Assembly: GCA_003604985.1 (NCBI GenBank)
Contig: QZIW01000034.1
Coordinates: forward strand, 1 to 48,029
Length of the DNA stretch: 48,029 nucleotides
Direction: 5' to 3'
From: Ammonifex sp.
Lineage (GTDB): Bacteria; Bacillota; Desulfotomaculia; Desulfotomaculales; Ammonificaceae
Position numbers and translations under genes: made by a program. The notes below the pieces were generated by a model. It searched no databases. It was not told where the DNA came from and was given only the letters and a program-made list of their open reading frames with translations. Below, piece by piece: positions 39,020-48,029 of the stretch. The stretch's first letter is position 1. Each line of letters begins with the position of its first letter.

Positions 39020-39126
39020 ACGTGAGAAGTGGGATGTTGGAAGTGAGATTATTGAAGGGATTGGACGCAACCCAATTCCAACAAAGTCACACCTCTAACT
39101 TCTCACTTCCCACCTCCCATAACGTC
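39020..39126. repeat. imperfect long inverted repeat element (D)
   Basis: GACGTGAGAAGTGGGATGTTGGAAGTGAGA arm vs CCTCTAACTTCTCACTTCCCACCTCCCATAACGTC arm; central GGATTGG...CCAATTCC. Confidence 0.6.
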
Positions 39127-39235
39127 GTTCGCTCCGAGACGAGCCGATGTCGCGTCGGCCTGGAGCACAGTGTCACCGGAAGACAAACCGGCAGTAAGGC
39201 GGTTTAATCCTTCGATGGCATGTCGGCATGGATGA

Positions 39236-40146
39236 CTAATCAAAAATCGCCGCGGCGAATTCCGTAGGGTGAAAAGGTATCAAGTCCTCTACGCCTTCGC
39301 CGATACCCACAAACTTTACCGGGATCTCGAACGCCTTTTTCACCGCCACCACCACCCCACCCTTTGCGGTGCCGTCGAGCTTGGTCAGCACAAGACCGGT
39401 AACCCCGGCCGCTTCCCCAAATAGTTTAGCCTGGTTGACCGCATTTTGCCCGGTGGTCGCGTCCACCACCAGCAACACTTCGTGGGGAGCCCCGGGCACC
39501 TCACGTTCGGCCACCCGCCTGATCTTCTTGAGTTCCTCCATCAAGTTGGTTTTCGTATGAAGCCTTCCGGCGGTATCCACGAGGACAACGTCCACCCGGC
39601 GCGCTTTGGCTGCCTGAAGCGCATCATAGACGACCGCCGCCGGGTCCGACCCCTCCCGTTGTTTGATTACGTCGACTCCGGCACGCTTAGCCCATACCTC
39701 CAGTTGGTCGATCGCCGCCGCACGAAAGGTGTCCGCCGCCGCCAAGAGCACCTTTTTACCCTGTTCCCGGAAATAACAGGCCAGTTTGCCGATGGAAGTG
39801 GTCTTACCGGTGCCGTTCACCCCCACTACCATAATGACCCCCGGCGGCTCTTTGGGAAGAAAAAGCGGGGTCGTTTCCAGACCTATGATACGTAAAACTT
39901 CGTCCTTAAACAGCGGCTTGAGTTGTAAAGGGTCCTTCAGCCGCAGTTCTTTAACCCTTGCCCTTACCCGCGACATTATCTCCTGCGCTGCAGCCACCCC
40001 AACGTCCGCGAGAATAAGAGCGTCTTCAAGCTCCTCGTAAAGGCTTTCATCGATTTCACGGTGGCCGGAGACGGCGTTTTCGACCGCCTCGACTAAAGTC
40101 TTGCGGACCTTTGTAAGGCTGGAACGGAGTTTACCGAGAAAGCCCA
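39236..40146 (-). CDS. ftsY: signal recognition particle receptor FtsY
   Basis: NG domain [61 protein letters not shown] at 40146 preferred to ORF start 40240. Confidence 0.96.
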
Positions 40147-40922
40147 CGATTGGAACCCTCCATTCGCTCAAGCGCTTCTTTTGCCGCCCGCTGCTCCGCT
40201 TCTTTTTTCGACCGTCCATCACCCCGGCCCAGGCATTCACCCTGCCAGAAAACGCCGGCGGTGAAACACTTGGCGTGCGCCGGCCCCTCCTCTTTCAAAA
40301 TCGCATAGGAGGCGTTTTCCCGCGAATGCTGTTGCAGAAGTTCCTGGAGTTCCGTCTTGTAATCAAGTTCCTGCCGGCCCTGCAAAACAGCTTCAACCAT
40401 CGGTTGAAGCTTGGACAGGGCGAAGCGGACCGCCGCTTCCAGCCCCTGATCCAGGTACAGAGCCCCTAAAACCGCTTCGAAAGCGTCGGCCAAAATAGAA
40501 GGGCGCTGCCGCCCCCCGGAACTCTCTTCACCCCGGCCGATGAGCAGGGCCTCGCCCAACCCCAATTCCTGCGCCACCTTCACCAGGGAAGGTTCGCAGA
40601 CCACAGCCGCCCTCAGTTTGGTCAACTCTCCCTCGCTTTTTCGTGGGAAGGAGAGATAAAGGTATTCACTTACCGCCAGTTGAAGTACGGCGTCGCCAAG
40701 AAACTCCAATCGTTGGTTGTTCGGAATTCCCGGATGCTCATATGCATACGACCCGTGCGTCAGCGCCTGGCGCAGGAGAGTCTCCTGTCTCCACACCACG
40801 CCTATTTTTGCTTTAAGTTCCTCGTAGATGTCCAAAGTCAGATACTCCCACGGCCTACCGGTTGTCTGGCAAGCTTTCAAAGGGCCGGAGCGCTGTAAGC
40901 CTTCTTGCCACCCCGCTCCCAC
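40131..40922 (-). CDS. rnc: ribonuclease III
   Basis: NNQRLEFLGDAVLQLAVSEYLY signature and C-terminal dsRBD (DYKTELQELLQQHS...GDGRSKKEAEQRAAKEAL); exact start uncertain. Confidence 0.95.
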   Translation of the reverse strand: MGAGWQEGLQRSGPLKACQTTGRPWEYLTLDIYEELKAKIGVVWRQETLLRQALTHGSYAYEHPGIPNNQRLEFLGDAVLQLAVSEYLYLSFPRKSEGELTKLRAAVVCEPSLVKVAQELGLGEALLIGRGEESSGGRQRPSILADAFEAVLGALYLDQGLEAAVRFALSKLQPMVEAVLQGRQELDYKTELQELLQQHSRENASYAILKEEGPAHAKCFTAGVFWQGECLGRGDGRSKKEAEQRAAKEALERMEGSNRGLSR

Positions 40923-40978
40923 AAGATTCCGGGCTCGAAGGTGTTCAGCTCCAGCCGCGGCCTAAATTAATTCCGGTA

Positions 40979-42220
40979 TTATCCGGAGTATTCCCGGAAA
41001 ATAAGTGTGGCGTTGTGCCCCCCAAAGCCCAACCCGTTGGAAAGCGCAACCTTTACCCGTGCCGCCCGGGCTGTGTTGGGAACGTAATCAAGGTCGCACT
41101 CCGGGTCCGGGTTTTCGTAGTTTACTGTTGGAGGAATAACACCGTTATTTATGCTCATCACACATATGGCGGCTTCAATTCCCCCGGCCGCACCCAGGAG
41201 ATGCCCCGTCATTGATTTTGTGGAGCTTACAGGGATCCGGTACGCTGCCTCCCCGAAAACCTTTTTGATGGCCATCGTCTCCACCTTATCGTTCAATGGG
41301 GTCGAAGTGCCATGGGCATTGATGTAACTGACGTCTCCGGGTTGCAAGCCGGCCCCCTTAAGCGCCCAGGTCATTGCCTTGGCAGCGCCCGAACCGTCCG
41401 GATCCGGCGCGGTGATGTGGTAGCTGTCGCAGCTCTGGCCGTAACCGACGACTTCGGCGTAAATATTGGCGCGCCTGGAAAGCGCGTGCTCGAGGTCTTC
41501 GAGAATGAGTACCGCCGCACCCTCACCGATTATGAAACCGTCCCTTTCGGCGTCAAATGGACGTGAAGCACGCTCGGGGTCTTCGTTACGCGTAGACATT
41601 GCTTTCATGGCGCAAAAACCCGCAACAGCCAAGGGAGTTACGGCGGCTTCAGTACCGCCGGCCAGCGCCACATCAGCTTCGCCCCGCTGAATCAGCCGGA
41701 AAGCCTCACCGATGGCGTGGTTTGAAGAGGCACAGGCGGTGACCACCGTGCTGTTGGGACCGTAAAACCCGTTAATGATTGCAATATATCCGGCCGCCAT
41801 GTTGCTGATCATCATCGGTACGAAGAACGGGCTTACCCGACCCGGCCCCCGCGTTACAATAACCCGCGCCTGTTCTTCAAAAGTCTCCATCCCACCGATG
41901 CCGCAGCCGAGAACCACACCGACACGGTCGGGGTCCAGACTGCCGGATTTGATGTTTGCATCCTCCAGCGCCAACCGGGCGGCCGCCACCGCAAACTGTG
42001 CAAACCGGTCCATCCGCCGCGCTTCTTTCTTTTCCATGTAAGCGTCTGCGTCAAAGTCAATGACCTCGGCGGCTATTTTCGTTTTGAAGCCTTCGGTATT
42101 GAACCTCGTTATCGGGCGGACTCCCGACTTACCCTGGATGATGTTTTCCCAAAAAACGCCCTTGCCGGTACCCACCGGTGATACAACCCCTATACCGCTA
42201 ACCACAACGCGTGGGACCAA
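40979..42220 (-). CDS. fabF: 3-oxoacyl-ACP synthase II
   Basis: VPRVVVSGIGVVSPVG, VTACASSNHAIGEA, NAHGTSTPLND, GLGFGGHN; probable TTG start at 42220 8 nt after AGGAGG. Confidence 0.95.
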   Translation of the reverse strand: MVPRVVVSGIGVVSPVGTGKGVFWENIIQGKSGVRPITRFNTEGFKTKIAAEVIDFDADAYMEKKEARRMDRFAQFAVAAARLALEDANIKSGSLDPDRVGVVLGCGIGGMETFEEQARVIVTRGPGRVSPFFVPMMISNMAAGYIAIINGFYGPNSTVVTACASSNHAIGEAFRLIQRGEADVALAGGTEAAVTPLAVAGFCAMKAMSTRNEDPERASRPFDAERDGFIIGEGAAVLILEDLEHALSRRANIYAEVVGYGQSCDSYHITAPDPDGSGAAKAMTWALKGAGLQPGDVSYINAHGTSTPLNDKVETMAIKKVFGEAAYRIPVSSTKSMTGHLLGAAGGIEAAICVMSINNGVIPPTVNYENPDPECDLDYVPNTARAARVKVALSNGLGFGGHNATLIFREYSG

Positions 42221-42272
42221 AACCGCACCTCCTGAAAAAAGCACAGCCTCTTAGTCATATTGGAAGCGCGCT

Positions 42273-42509
42273 TTAAGCCTTTTCCTGAATGAATTTTACA
42301 GCATCGCCGACTGTGCGGATTTTTTCGGCCTCCTCGTCGGGAATTTCCATTTCAAATTCCTCCTCGAAGGCCATGACCAGTTCAACCAGGTCAAGCGAGT
42401 CAGCCCCGAGGTCATCGGTGAAGGAAGCTTCTACCGTCACCTCATTCTCCTCTACGCCAAGCTGCTGAACAATGATCTTTTTCACCTTATCGAAAACCGC
42501 TGGTGACAT
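42273..42509 (-). CDS. acpP: acyl carrier protein
   Basis: 78 aa; [21 protein letters not shown] phosphopantetheine site. Confidence 0.97.
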   Translation of the reverse strand: MSPAVFDKVKKIIVQQLGVEENEVTVEASFTDDLGADSLDLVELVMAFEEEFEMEIPDEEAEKIRTVGDAVKFIQEKA

Positions 42510-42557
42510 ATTCCCGATTTCACCTCCTTCTCCGAAGTAAACTACAAGGCTGCTCGA

Positions 42558-43328
42558 TTAAAGTACCATCCCGCCGTCAACACTGAGGACCTGTCCCGTA
42601 ATGTACCGCGCCGCGTCACCGGCGAGGAAAACTACTACCTCGGCGACTTCTTCCGGCTCCCCGAGACGGCCCAGTATTATCCTTTCGCTTAACCGCTCCT
42701 TTACCCCTTCCGGTAGGCCGGCCGTCATTTCCGTTCGTATGAAACCGGGCGCCACCGCGTTCACCGTAATGTTACGGGGTCCGAGTTCCCGGGCCGCCGC
42801 TTTGGTGAACCCGATGAGGCCCGCTTTGGCCGCGGCATAATTAGCCTGTCCGGCATTACCCATCAGTCCTATGACTGAGCTTATGTTAATGATCCGGCCC
42901 CAGCGCGCTTTCACCATCGGCCGCGCCGCCGCCCGGGTGCAATTAAAAGCACCCCTTAAATTGACATTGACCACGGCATCCCAGTCCTCGTCCTTCATGC
43001 GCAGGAGCAAAGCATCCCGGGTAATACCCGCGTTGTTTACCAGGATGTCAAGGCGCCCGAACGACGAAAGGGCGTTTTCGATCAGGTTGTTCGCTTCGTC
43101 CGGGCGGGACACATCAGCCTGAAAAAGCACCGCCCGCCGCCCCATTGACTCTATTTCGGCCGCCACCGCCAGGGCATCTTCCGCACGGGAAACGTAATTT
43201 ATCATAACGTCGGCCCCTGACGCCGCTAAGGCCTTGGCAACCGCCCTCCCGATTCCCCGTGAGGCGCCCGTAACAACCCCCACCTTACCACTAAGATACA
43301 TTTTAGCCAACCCCTTTCCGTCAAGCAA
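42558..43328 (-). CDS. fabG: 3-oxoacyl-ACP reductase
   Basis: SDR VVTGASRGIGRAVAKALA, NNAGITRDALLLRM, YAAAKAGLIGFTKAAARE; start probably MYLSGKV. Confidence 0.95.
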   Translation of the reverse strand: MLDGKGLAKMYLSGKVGVVTGASRGIGRAVAKALAASGADVMINYVSRAEDALAVAAEIESMGRRAVLFQADVSRPDEANNLIENALSSFGRLDILVNNAGITRDALLLRMKDEDWDAVVNVNLRGAFNCTRAAARPMVKARWGRIINISSVIGLMGNAGQANYAAAKAGLIGFTKAAARELGPRNITVNAVAPGFIRTEMTAGLPEGVKERLSERIILGRLGEPEEVAEVVVFLAGDAARYITGQVLSVDGGMVL

Positions 43329-43428
43329 GCAGCTTTACAAGGATCCTGCTTCGGCCGACCGGCTTCAAGCCGTTTTGCTACAGCTGCCTCCAACCTCCGG
43401 CCTTTAAGTTGAATTCCTGCCTATATTA

Positions 43429-44376
43429 TCAGGCCAGCCCCGCGTGCCGTAAAACCTCCAACGCCGCGTTTAAGGAAGCTGTGTCTTCAACATTGCAGCA
43501 CGCCGCTTCCGGTGCAATCCGCTTCAAAAGCCCGGTCAGCACCTTCCCGGGGCCGACCTCCATGAAAAACTTCACCCCGTCCTGAACGAGCCGCCGGATG
43601 CCGTCCTCCCAGAGTACCGGGCTGTAAATCTGCCGTACCAGAGCGCCTCGCACCTCCGGCACGGTCTTGACGTAATTCCCGGTCGCGTTGGCCACGACCG
43701 GAAACTCGGGTTTTTTGATCACACCTTTTATCGTCAGTTCGGGCTCAAAAATCTCGCTGGCCCGCCGCATCAGAGAAGAATGGAAAGGGCCGCTGACCGG
43801 CAAAATGACGGATTTTTTCGCACCGGCCGCCTTAGCCGCCGCCACCGCCGCCTCCAGCGCGGGCATCTCCCCGGCAAGAACCACCTGACCGGGGCAGTTG
43901 TAATTGGCGGCCTCAATTACGCCCGCCTCCCGGGCAATGCTAAGCACGGTTTCCGTCCGTTCGCTTCTCAGTCCTAGGACGGCAACCATTCCCCCGCTGC
44001 CCAGGGGTACTGCTTCCTGCATTAACTGCCCACGCCGGCGCACTATTTTGACCGCCGCTTTGAAATCAATCGACCCGGCCGCGACGAGCGCGGTATATTC
44101 GCCCAGGCTGTGGCCCGCACCGGCATCCGGCCTGACCCCGTGCGCCAGCAAAACCGCGAGAGAGGCGATGCTGGCCGTCAGCACCGCGGGCTGGGTGTTT
44201 ACGGTTTTCTGGAGTTCCTCCTTCGGCCCCTGGAAGCAAAGGTCACTGAGCGAAAACCCCAGCGCCGCATCCGCCTTCGCAAAAACCTCCCTGACTTCGG
44301 CATACTGACGAAAAAACTCAAGGCCCATACCCACATACTGCGAACCCTGCCCCGGAAAAACAAAGGCCAGTTTCAT
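43429..44376 (-). CDS. fabD: malonyl-CoA:ACP transacylase
   Basis: MKLAFVFPGQGSQYVGMG, GAGHSLGEYTALVAAGSI; ATG at 44376 preferred to ORF start 44571. Confidence 0.95.
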   Translation of the reverse strand: MKLAFVFPGQGSQYVGMGLEFFRQYAEVREVFAKADAALGFSLSDLCFQGPKEELQKTVNTQPAVLTASIASLAVLLAHGVRPDAGAGHSLGEYTALVAAGSIDFKAAVKIVRRRGQLMQEAVPLGSGGMVAVLGLRSERTETVLSIAREAGVIEAANYNCPGQVVLAGEMPALEAAVAAAKAAGAKKSVILPVSGPFHSSLMRRASEIFEPELTIKGVIKKPEFPVVANATGNYVKTVPEVRGALVRQIYSPVLWEDGIRRLVQDGVKFFMEVGPGKVLTGLLKRIAPEAACCNVEDTASLNAALEVLRHAGLA

Positions 44377-44390
44377 AAACAGGCCCCCCT

Positions 44391-45380
44391 TTAATACCTT
44401 AATGCCAACGCGCCCCACGTCAGCCCGGCCCCAAACGCCACCAGAAGCGCCAGGCTGCCGGATTTTATTCTGCCGGTTGAAACGGCTTCGTATAAAGCGA
44501 TGGGAATCGAGGCGGACGAAGTATTGCCGTACCGGTCGACGTTGATCAGGACTTTTTCGGGCGGCAGGCAAAGTCTTTTGGCGAGGGCGTCGATAATGCG
44601 CACATTGGCCTGATGCGGTATGAAACAGTCCACTTCTTCTTGTTTTAAACCGCCGCTCCGCAACGCCTCCGCCGCTGCTTCTCCCATAGCTCTTACGGCA
44701 AACTTGAAAATCTCCCGGCCGTTCATAACCAGATGGTGAAGCCCGCTTCGAGCCGTTTCTTCCGAGGTTGGCAGCCTTGACCCGCCTGCCGGCATCTTGA
44801 GCAGGTCCGCCCCGGAGCCGTCCGCCCGCAGGACAACAGAAAGAACCCCCCGGGGCGGTTCAACGGGCTGCAGTACAACTGCACCGGCCCCGTCACCAAA
44901 AAGAACGCAAGTGCTCCGGTCCCGCCAGTCGGTGATTTTGGAAAGCGTGTCCGCGCCTACAACAAGGACATTGCGGAGGCAACCGGTACTTATGAACTGG
45001 GCCCCTACCGCCATTGCGTAAATAAAACTGCTGCATCCCGCCTCAAGGTCGAAAGCGGCAGCACGTTTGGCGCCAAGCTGGTGCTGCACAAGACAAGCGG
45101 TAGCGGGGAAGAGCATGTCCGGGGTAGCGGTAGCCACAATTATCAGTTCAACCTCAGCCGGCTCCAGTCCCGCCGCATTAAGCGCCCTAAGTGAAGCCTC
45201 AAAGGCAAAACTGGAAGTGCTTTCGCCGGAAGCAGCGATGCGCCTCTCCCGTATCCCCGTTCTTTCCCTGATCCAGGCATCGTTGGTTTCGACCATCTGC
45301 TCCAAGTCGTGGTTTGTAAGGACCCGGCTTGGAACGCTCATGCCGAGGCCGGTCACCCCTGCTGTCCGGGTTTCAGGCAT
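44391..45380 (-). CDS. fabH: 3-oxoacyl-ACP synthase III
   Basis: 329 aa; AFDLEAGCSSFIYAMAVGAQFI active-site Cys, PHQANVRIIDALAKRL. Confidence 0.96.
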   Translation of the reverse strand: MPETRTAGVTGLGMSVPSRVLTNHDLEQMVETNDAWIRERTGIRERRIAASGESTSSFAFEASLRALNAAGLEPAEVELIIVATATPDMLFPATACLVQHQLGAKRAAAFDLEAGCSSFIYAMAVGAQFISTGCLRNVLVVGADTLSKITDWRDRSTCVLFGDGAGAVVLQPVEPPRGVLSVVLRADGSGADLLKMPAGGSRLPTSEETARSGLHHLVMNGREIFKFAVRAMGEAAAEALRSGGLKQEEVDCFIPHQANVRIIDALAKRLCLPPEKVLINVDRYGNTSSASIPIALYEAVSTGRIKSGSLALLVAFGAGLTWGALALRY

Positions 45381-46323
45381 TTATCGTCTCTACTCCCTTA
45401 CCGGTTCGGCGGGCAAACCCATCGGCGGTAGCTTGTACAAGCCCGCTTGCTACCGCTGCCACCGCCACACGGATAGCGTTCTTAATCGCTCTGGCCTTCG
45501 AACTTCCGTGCGCGACGACCACCACGCCGCTCACACCCAAAAGAAGTGCTCCGCCGGTTTCGGCGTAGTCCAAGTTCTCCAGTCCCGGGCGGGCCGCCAT
45601 GCCAAAGGCCTGCGCCAGCCCCTCACCGGCTTTTAATACAACGTTGCCGACAAAACCGTCGCAGACGACTACATCCGCCCTGCCGTTGAAGACATCCCGC
45701 CCCTCGACATTACCGATGAAATTAACCGCTTCCTTTTTGAGCAGCGGATAAGCGCTCAAAGTCAGCTCGTTGCCTTTTGTCTCTTCCTCACCGATACTCA
45801 AAATCCCTACCCGTGGGGCCTGCAATTTCATAACACTTGAGGCGTAAGCTGAACCCATTACCGCGAACTGGGCCAAATGGTGGGGCTTAATGTCAACGTT
45901 CGCGCCGACATCAAGCAACACCGTATACCCGGATGTGTTTGGCACGAGGGCCATTAACGCCGGCCGGTCTACACCCTCCGGGCGCCCCAATTCCAACAAC
46001 GCCGCGGCCATTACGGCGCCGGTATTTCCTGCGGAGACCACGGCATCGGCCGAACCTTCCTTAACCAACCGTACGGCCCGGACAATAGAAGAGTCCCGCT
46101 TGCGACGCACGGCCTTGACAGGGTATTCTCCCATGCCGATCACTTCGCGCGCCGGGACCACCTTTATCCTGCCGTTTGACTTGCCTTTTAACTCTGCCTG
46201 AACTGGGGCCTCGTCTCCTACCAGGTAAGTCTCGATACCGTATTCCTCAACCGCTAGTAAGGCCCCCGCAACCACTTCCGCGGGGGCGTAATCGCCGCCC
46301 ATTGCGTCTACAGCTATTCGCAA
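45373..46323 (-). CDS. plsX: phosphate acyltransferase PlsX
   Basis: 316 aa; MRIAVDAMGGDYAPAEVVAGAL, SAGNTGAVMAAALLELGR. Confidence 0.96.
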   Translation of the reverse strand: MRIAVDAMGGDYAPAEVVAGALLAVEEYGIETYLVGDEAPVQAELKGKSNGRIKVVPAREVIGMGEYPVKAVRRKRDSSIVRAVRLVKEGSADAVVSAGNTGAVMAAALLELGRPEGVDRPALMALVPNTSGYTVLLDVGANVDIKPHHLAQFAVMGSAYASSVMKLQAPRVGILSIGEEETKGNELTLSAYPLLKKEAVNFIGNVEGRDVFNGRADVVVCDGFVGNVVLKAGEGLAQAFGMAARPGLENLDYAETGGALLLGVSGVVVVAHGSSKARAIKNAIRVAVAAVASGLVQATADGFARRTGKGVETINA

Positions 46324-46461
46324 AAAACACCCTCCTGCAGCACAGTATTCGCGCTAACCGGTTATGGCCGAATATAGGGCCCACTCCTTTAGAATGCCTG
46401 TTGCGACCTGGCCTGTAAGACTCAAACCGAACTTGGGGAAGACACCGGTCTTCGTGTTTAT

Positions 46462-46497
46462 AAAAATAGGGTTTGGTCTGTGCCAAAACCCTGGACA
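46462..46497 (-). terminator. terminator downstream of rpmF
   Basis: minus strand AGGGTTTTGG-cacaga-CCAAACCCT stem followed by ATTTTTAT. Confidence 0.6.
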
Positions 46498-46502
46498 TTC
46501 AA

Positions 46503-46688
46503 CTATTTTGTCTCTTCTACAGCGATTACCTTCCGCCCCTTGTACTGTCCGCAATTCAGACAAACACTGTGGGGTTTTTTTAAGGTCTTGCAATGCGGGC
46601 ATGGCACAAGACCAGGGGCCGTTGCTTTTATCTGCCCCCGGCGCAAGCGCCGCCGCTGCTTTGAAGTCCTACTTTTCGGTACCCCCAC
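46503..46688 (-). CDS. rpmF: 50S ribosomal protein L32
   Basis: GVPKSRTSKQRRRLRRGQIKATAPGLVPCPHCKTLKKPHSVCLNCGQYKGRKVI; GTG at 46688 (MGVPKSRTSK) fits L32 start and SD spacing better than ORF start 46697. Confidence 0.95.
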   Translation of the reverse strand: MGVPKSRTSKQRRRLRRGQIKATAPGLVPCPHCKTLKKPHSVCLNCGQYKGRKVIAVEETK

Positions 46689-47211
46689 CACCGCCACCTC
46701 CTTCTATTCCGCCGAATAAATCTTTCAAAACGGAAAGCCTCGGGTCACCCTTATCGACCTGGCAACTGCAGCCGCCGCTGTTCAGGTCTTTGCCGCAGTA
46801 TTGACACAATCCCAAACAGCTTTCCCTGCAGAGCGGCTTCATAGGCAGGGACAAGACCAAGCTCTCGGTTACGTGACCGGTAAAATCGATCTCGTCGGCT
46901 GCATAGGGGATCTCCTTGCCCTCTTCGTCAGCCCCGCCGTGAAGGCGATACTTCTCTTCAAACCGTCCTGCTATTTTTTCGGCGTATTCGCCGATACACC
47001 GGCTGCAACTGAGGCCGATGGTTGCGGAAACTTCGCCGACAGCCCAAAGAAAGTCTCCCGCATTGGTGACCGAAAGGTCAAGCTCGACCGGTGAAAGTAT
47101 GCGTACCGGCTCCCCGCCCGGGCCGGGGAAGGGTTCCACCCCGCCGGAAAGGAGGTAGCGCCGTTGCTGGGCCGGAGCATTTTTTAACCTTGCCACACTA
47201 ATGGTAAACAA
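46669..47211 (-). CDS. DUF177 / YceD family protein
   Basis: 180 aa; conserved position upstream of rpmF; LSCSRCIGEYAEKI and CQYCGKDLNSGGCSCQ-DPRLSVLKDLF motifs. Confidence 0.92.
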   Translation of the reverse strand: MFTISVARLKNAPAQQRRYLLSGGVEPFPGPGGEPVRILSPVELDLSVTNAGDFLWAVGEVSATIGLSCSRCIGEYAEKIAGRFEEKYRLHGGADEEGKEIPYAADEIDFTGHVTESLVLSLPMKPLCRESCLGLCQYCGKDLNSGGCSCQVDKGDPRLSVLKDLFGGIEGGGGGGGTEK

Positions 47212-47379
47212 ATCCCCACCTCAAATCAAGTAGTGATTATAATCGCCTGTCCTTCCAGTGTCAAGGTAATCCTGTCTTTGTTCGCCTTTGCGTGAATTGC
47301 TCATTGTTATCCTGGTTTAAAGGACAAAGGTGTTAGGAACCGGTGCGCCCACATAAAACGATAACGAGGTGAAGAGACC

Positions 47380-48029
47380 GTGCGTCCCAACCCCCGTAAG
47401 ACAGTGCTGGCGGTTTTGATATTGGTTTTCTTTTTGTTGATGATTACCCACCCCGCGGCCATTTACCGCGGGGCCACCGGTGGCCTGGGCATATGGTGGC
47501 AGATAATCTTTCCTTCTCTACTCCCTTTTTTCATTACCACCGAAATCCTGCTCGCGCTCGGTGTGATCCAGTTCTCGGGGGCGCTTCTTGAACCTTTGAC
47601 GAAAAAGGTATTCAGACTCCCGGGGAGCGCCGCCTTCGTATTGGCGGTCGGCTATACATCCGGATATCCGATGGGCGCCGCCATGGCCGCCCGCCTGACT
47701 TCCCAGAGACTGTTATCACCGTCCGATGCCTCCCGTTTGGCCGCTTTCACCAATAACGCCAGCCCCATCTTTATTCTGGTGACTGTCGCCGTGGGCATGT
47801 ATCATAACCCGGGCCTGGGGCCGTTTCTGGCGGTGATTCATTACCTGAGCAACATTTTGAGCGGGCTCGTGTTCAGCTTCTTCGCCCGCCCTCTTCCGGC
47901 AACCGCCCCCAACCCCTGGCGGCACGCGGTGGAAACGCTGGCCCGGGCGCACCAGCAGGATCTCAGGAACACCGGACAGCTTGCCGGCGACGCGGTCCGC
48001 TATGCGGTTAACAGTCTCTTCACCATCGC
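47380..48029 (+). CDS. ylbJ: YlbJ-like sporulation integral membrane protein / nucleoside recognition-type, truncated by window end
   Basis: open frame from GTG 47380 to the window edge, absent from the ORF track because no stop is reached; MRPNPRKTVLAVLILVFFLLMITHPAAIYRGATGGLGIWWQIIFPSLLPFFITTEILLALGVIQFSGALLEPL...GYTSGYPMGAAMAA. Confidence 0.88.
   Translation, partial: MRPNPRKTVLAVLILVFFLLMITHPAAIYRGATGGLGIWWQIIFPSLLPFFITTEILLALGVIQFSGALLEPLTKKVFRLPGSAAFVLAVGYTSGYPMGAAMAARLTSQRLLSPSDASRLAAFTNNASPIFILVTVAVGMYHNPGLGPFLAVIHYLSNILSGLVFSFFARPLPATAPNPWRHAVETLARAHQQDLRNTGQLAGDAVRYAVNSLFTI

Noticed and set aside
36999-39235. Possible SAM or SAH riboswitch controlling the nucleoside-salvage genes
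   Set aside because: I looked at the leaders upstream of mtnP and ahcY for SAM-I or SAH motif cores and did not find a convincing one; a covariance-model scan would be decisive.

Overview
This is a gene-dense, GC-rich 48 kb chromosomal window from a Firmicute. The gene order and content look like an anaerobic Peptococcaceae / Desulfotomaculum-Pelotomaculum-type clostridium (an inference, not verified). From left to right it holds: (i) the conserved minus-strand block cysS-cysE-ispDF-yacL(PIN/TRAM)-carD-disA-radA-clpC-mcsB-mcsA-ctsR; (ii) a patatin-like lipase and tRNA-Leu; (iii) a plus-strand operon hdrA-hdrC-hdrB-mvhD-mvhG-mvhA-maturation protease, predicted to encode a soluble flavin-based electron-bifurcating heterodisulfide-reductase-like/[NiFe]-hydrogenase complex; (iv) a pyrimidine-dimer glycosylase-like gene that appears frameshifted at a G5 run; (v) a tRNA-Lys/Gln/His cluster whose spacers are hairpin-like inverted repeat elements; (vi) a stand-alone 2-hydroxyacyl-CoA dehydratase-like protein, murI, an orphan histidine kinase, an SH3x3-AMIN-amidase and a YkuD transpeptidase; (vii) a methyl-/adenosyl-nucleoside salvage cluster mtnP-mtnA-ahcY-class II aldolase-mtaD, which suggests an oxygen-independent 'DHAP shunt' for MTA and/or 5'-deoxyadenosine; (viii) the ftsY-rnc-fabF-acpP-fabG-fabD-fabH-plsX-rpmF-yceD block, then the start of ylbJ. 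The best candidates for follow-up are the nucleoside salvage cluster, the Hdr/Mvh operon, the scattered imperfect long inverted repeat family, and the apparent frameshift. I see no CRISPR array, prophage, transposase or obvious defence system.
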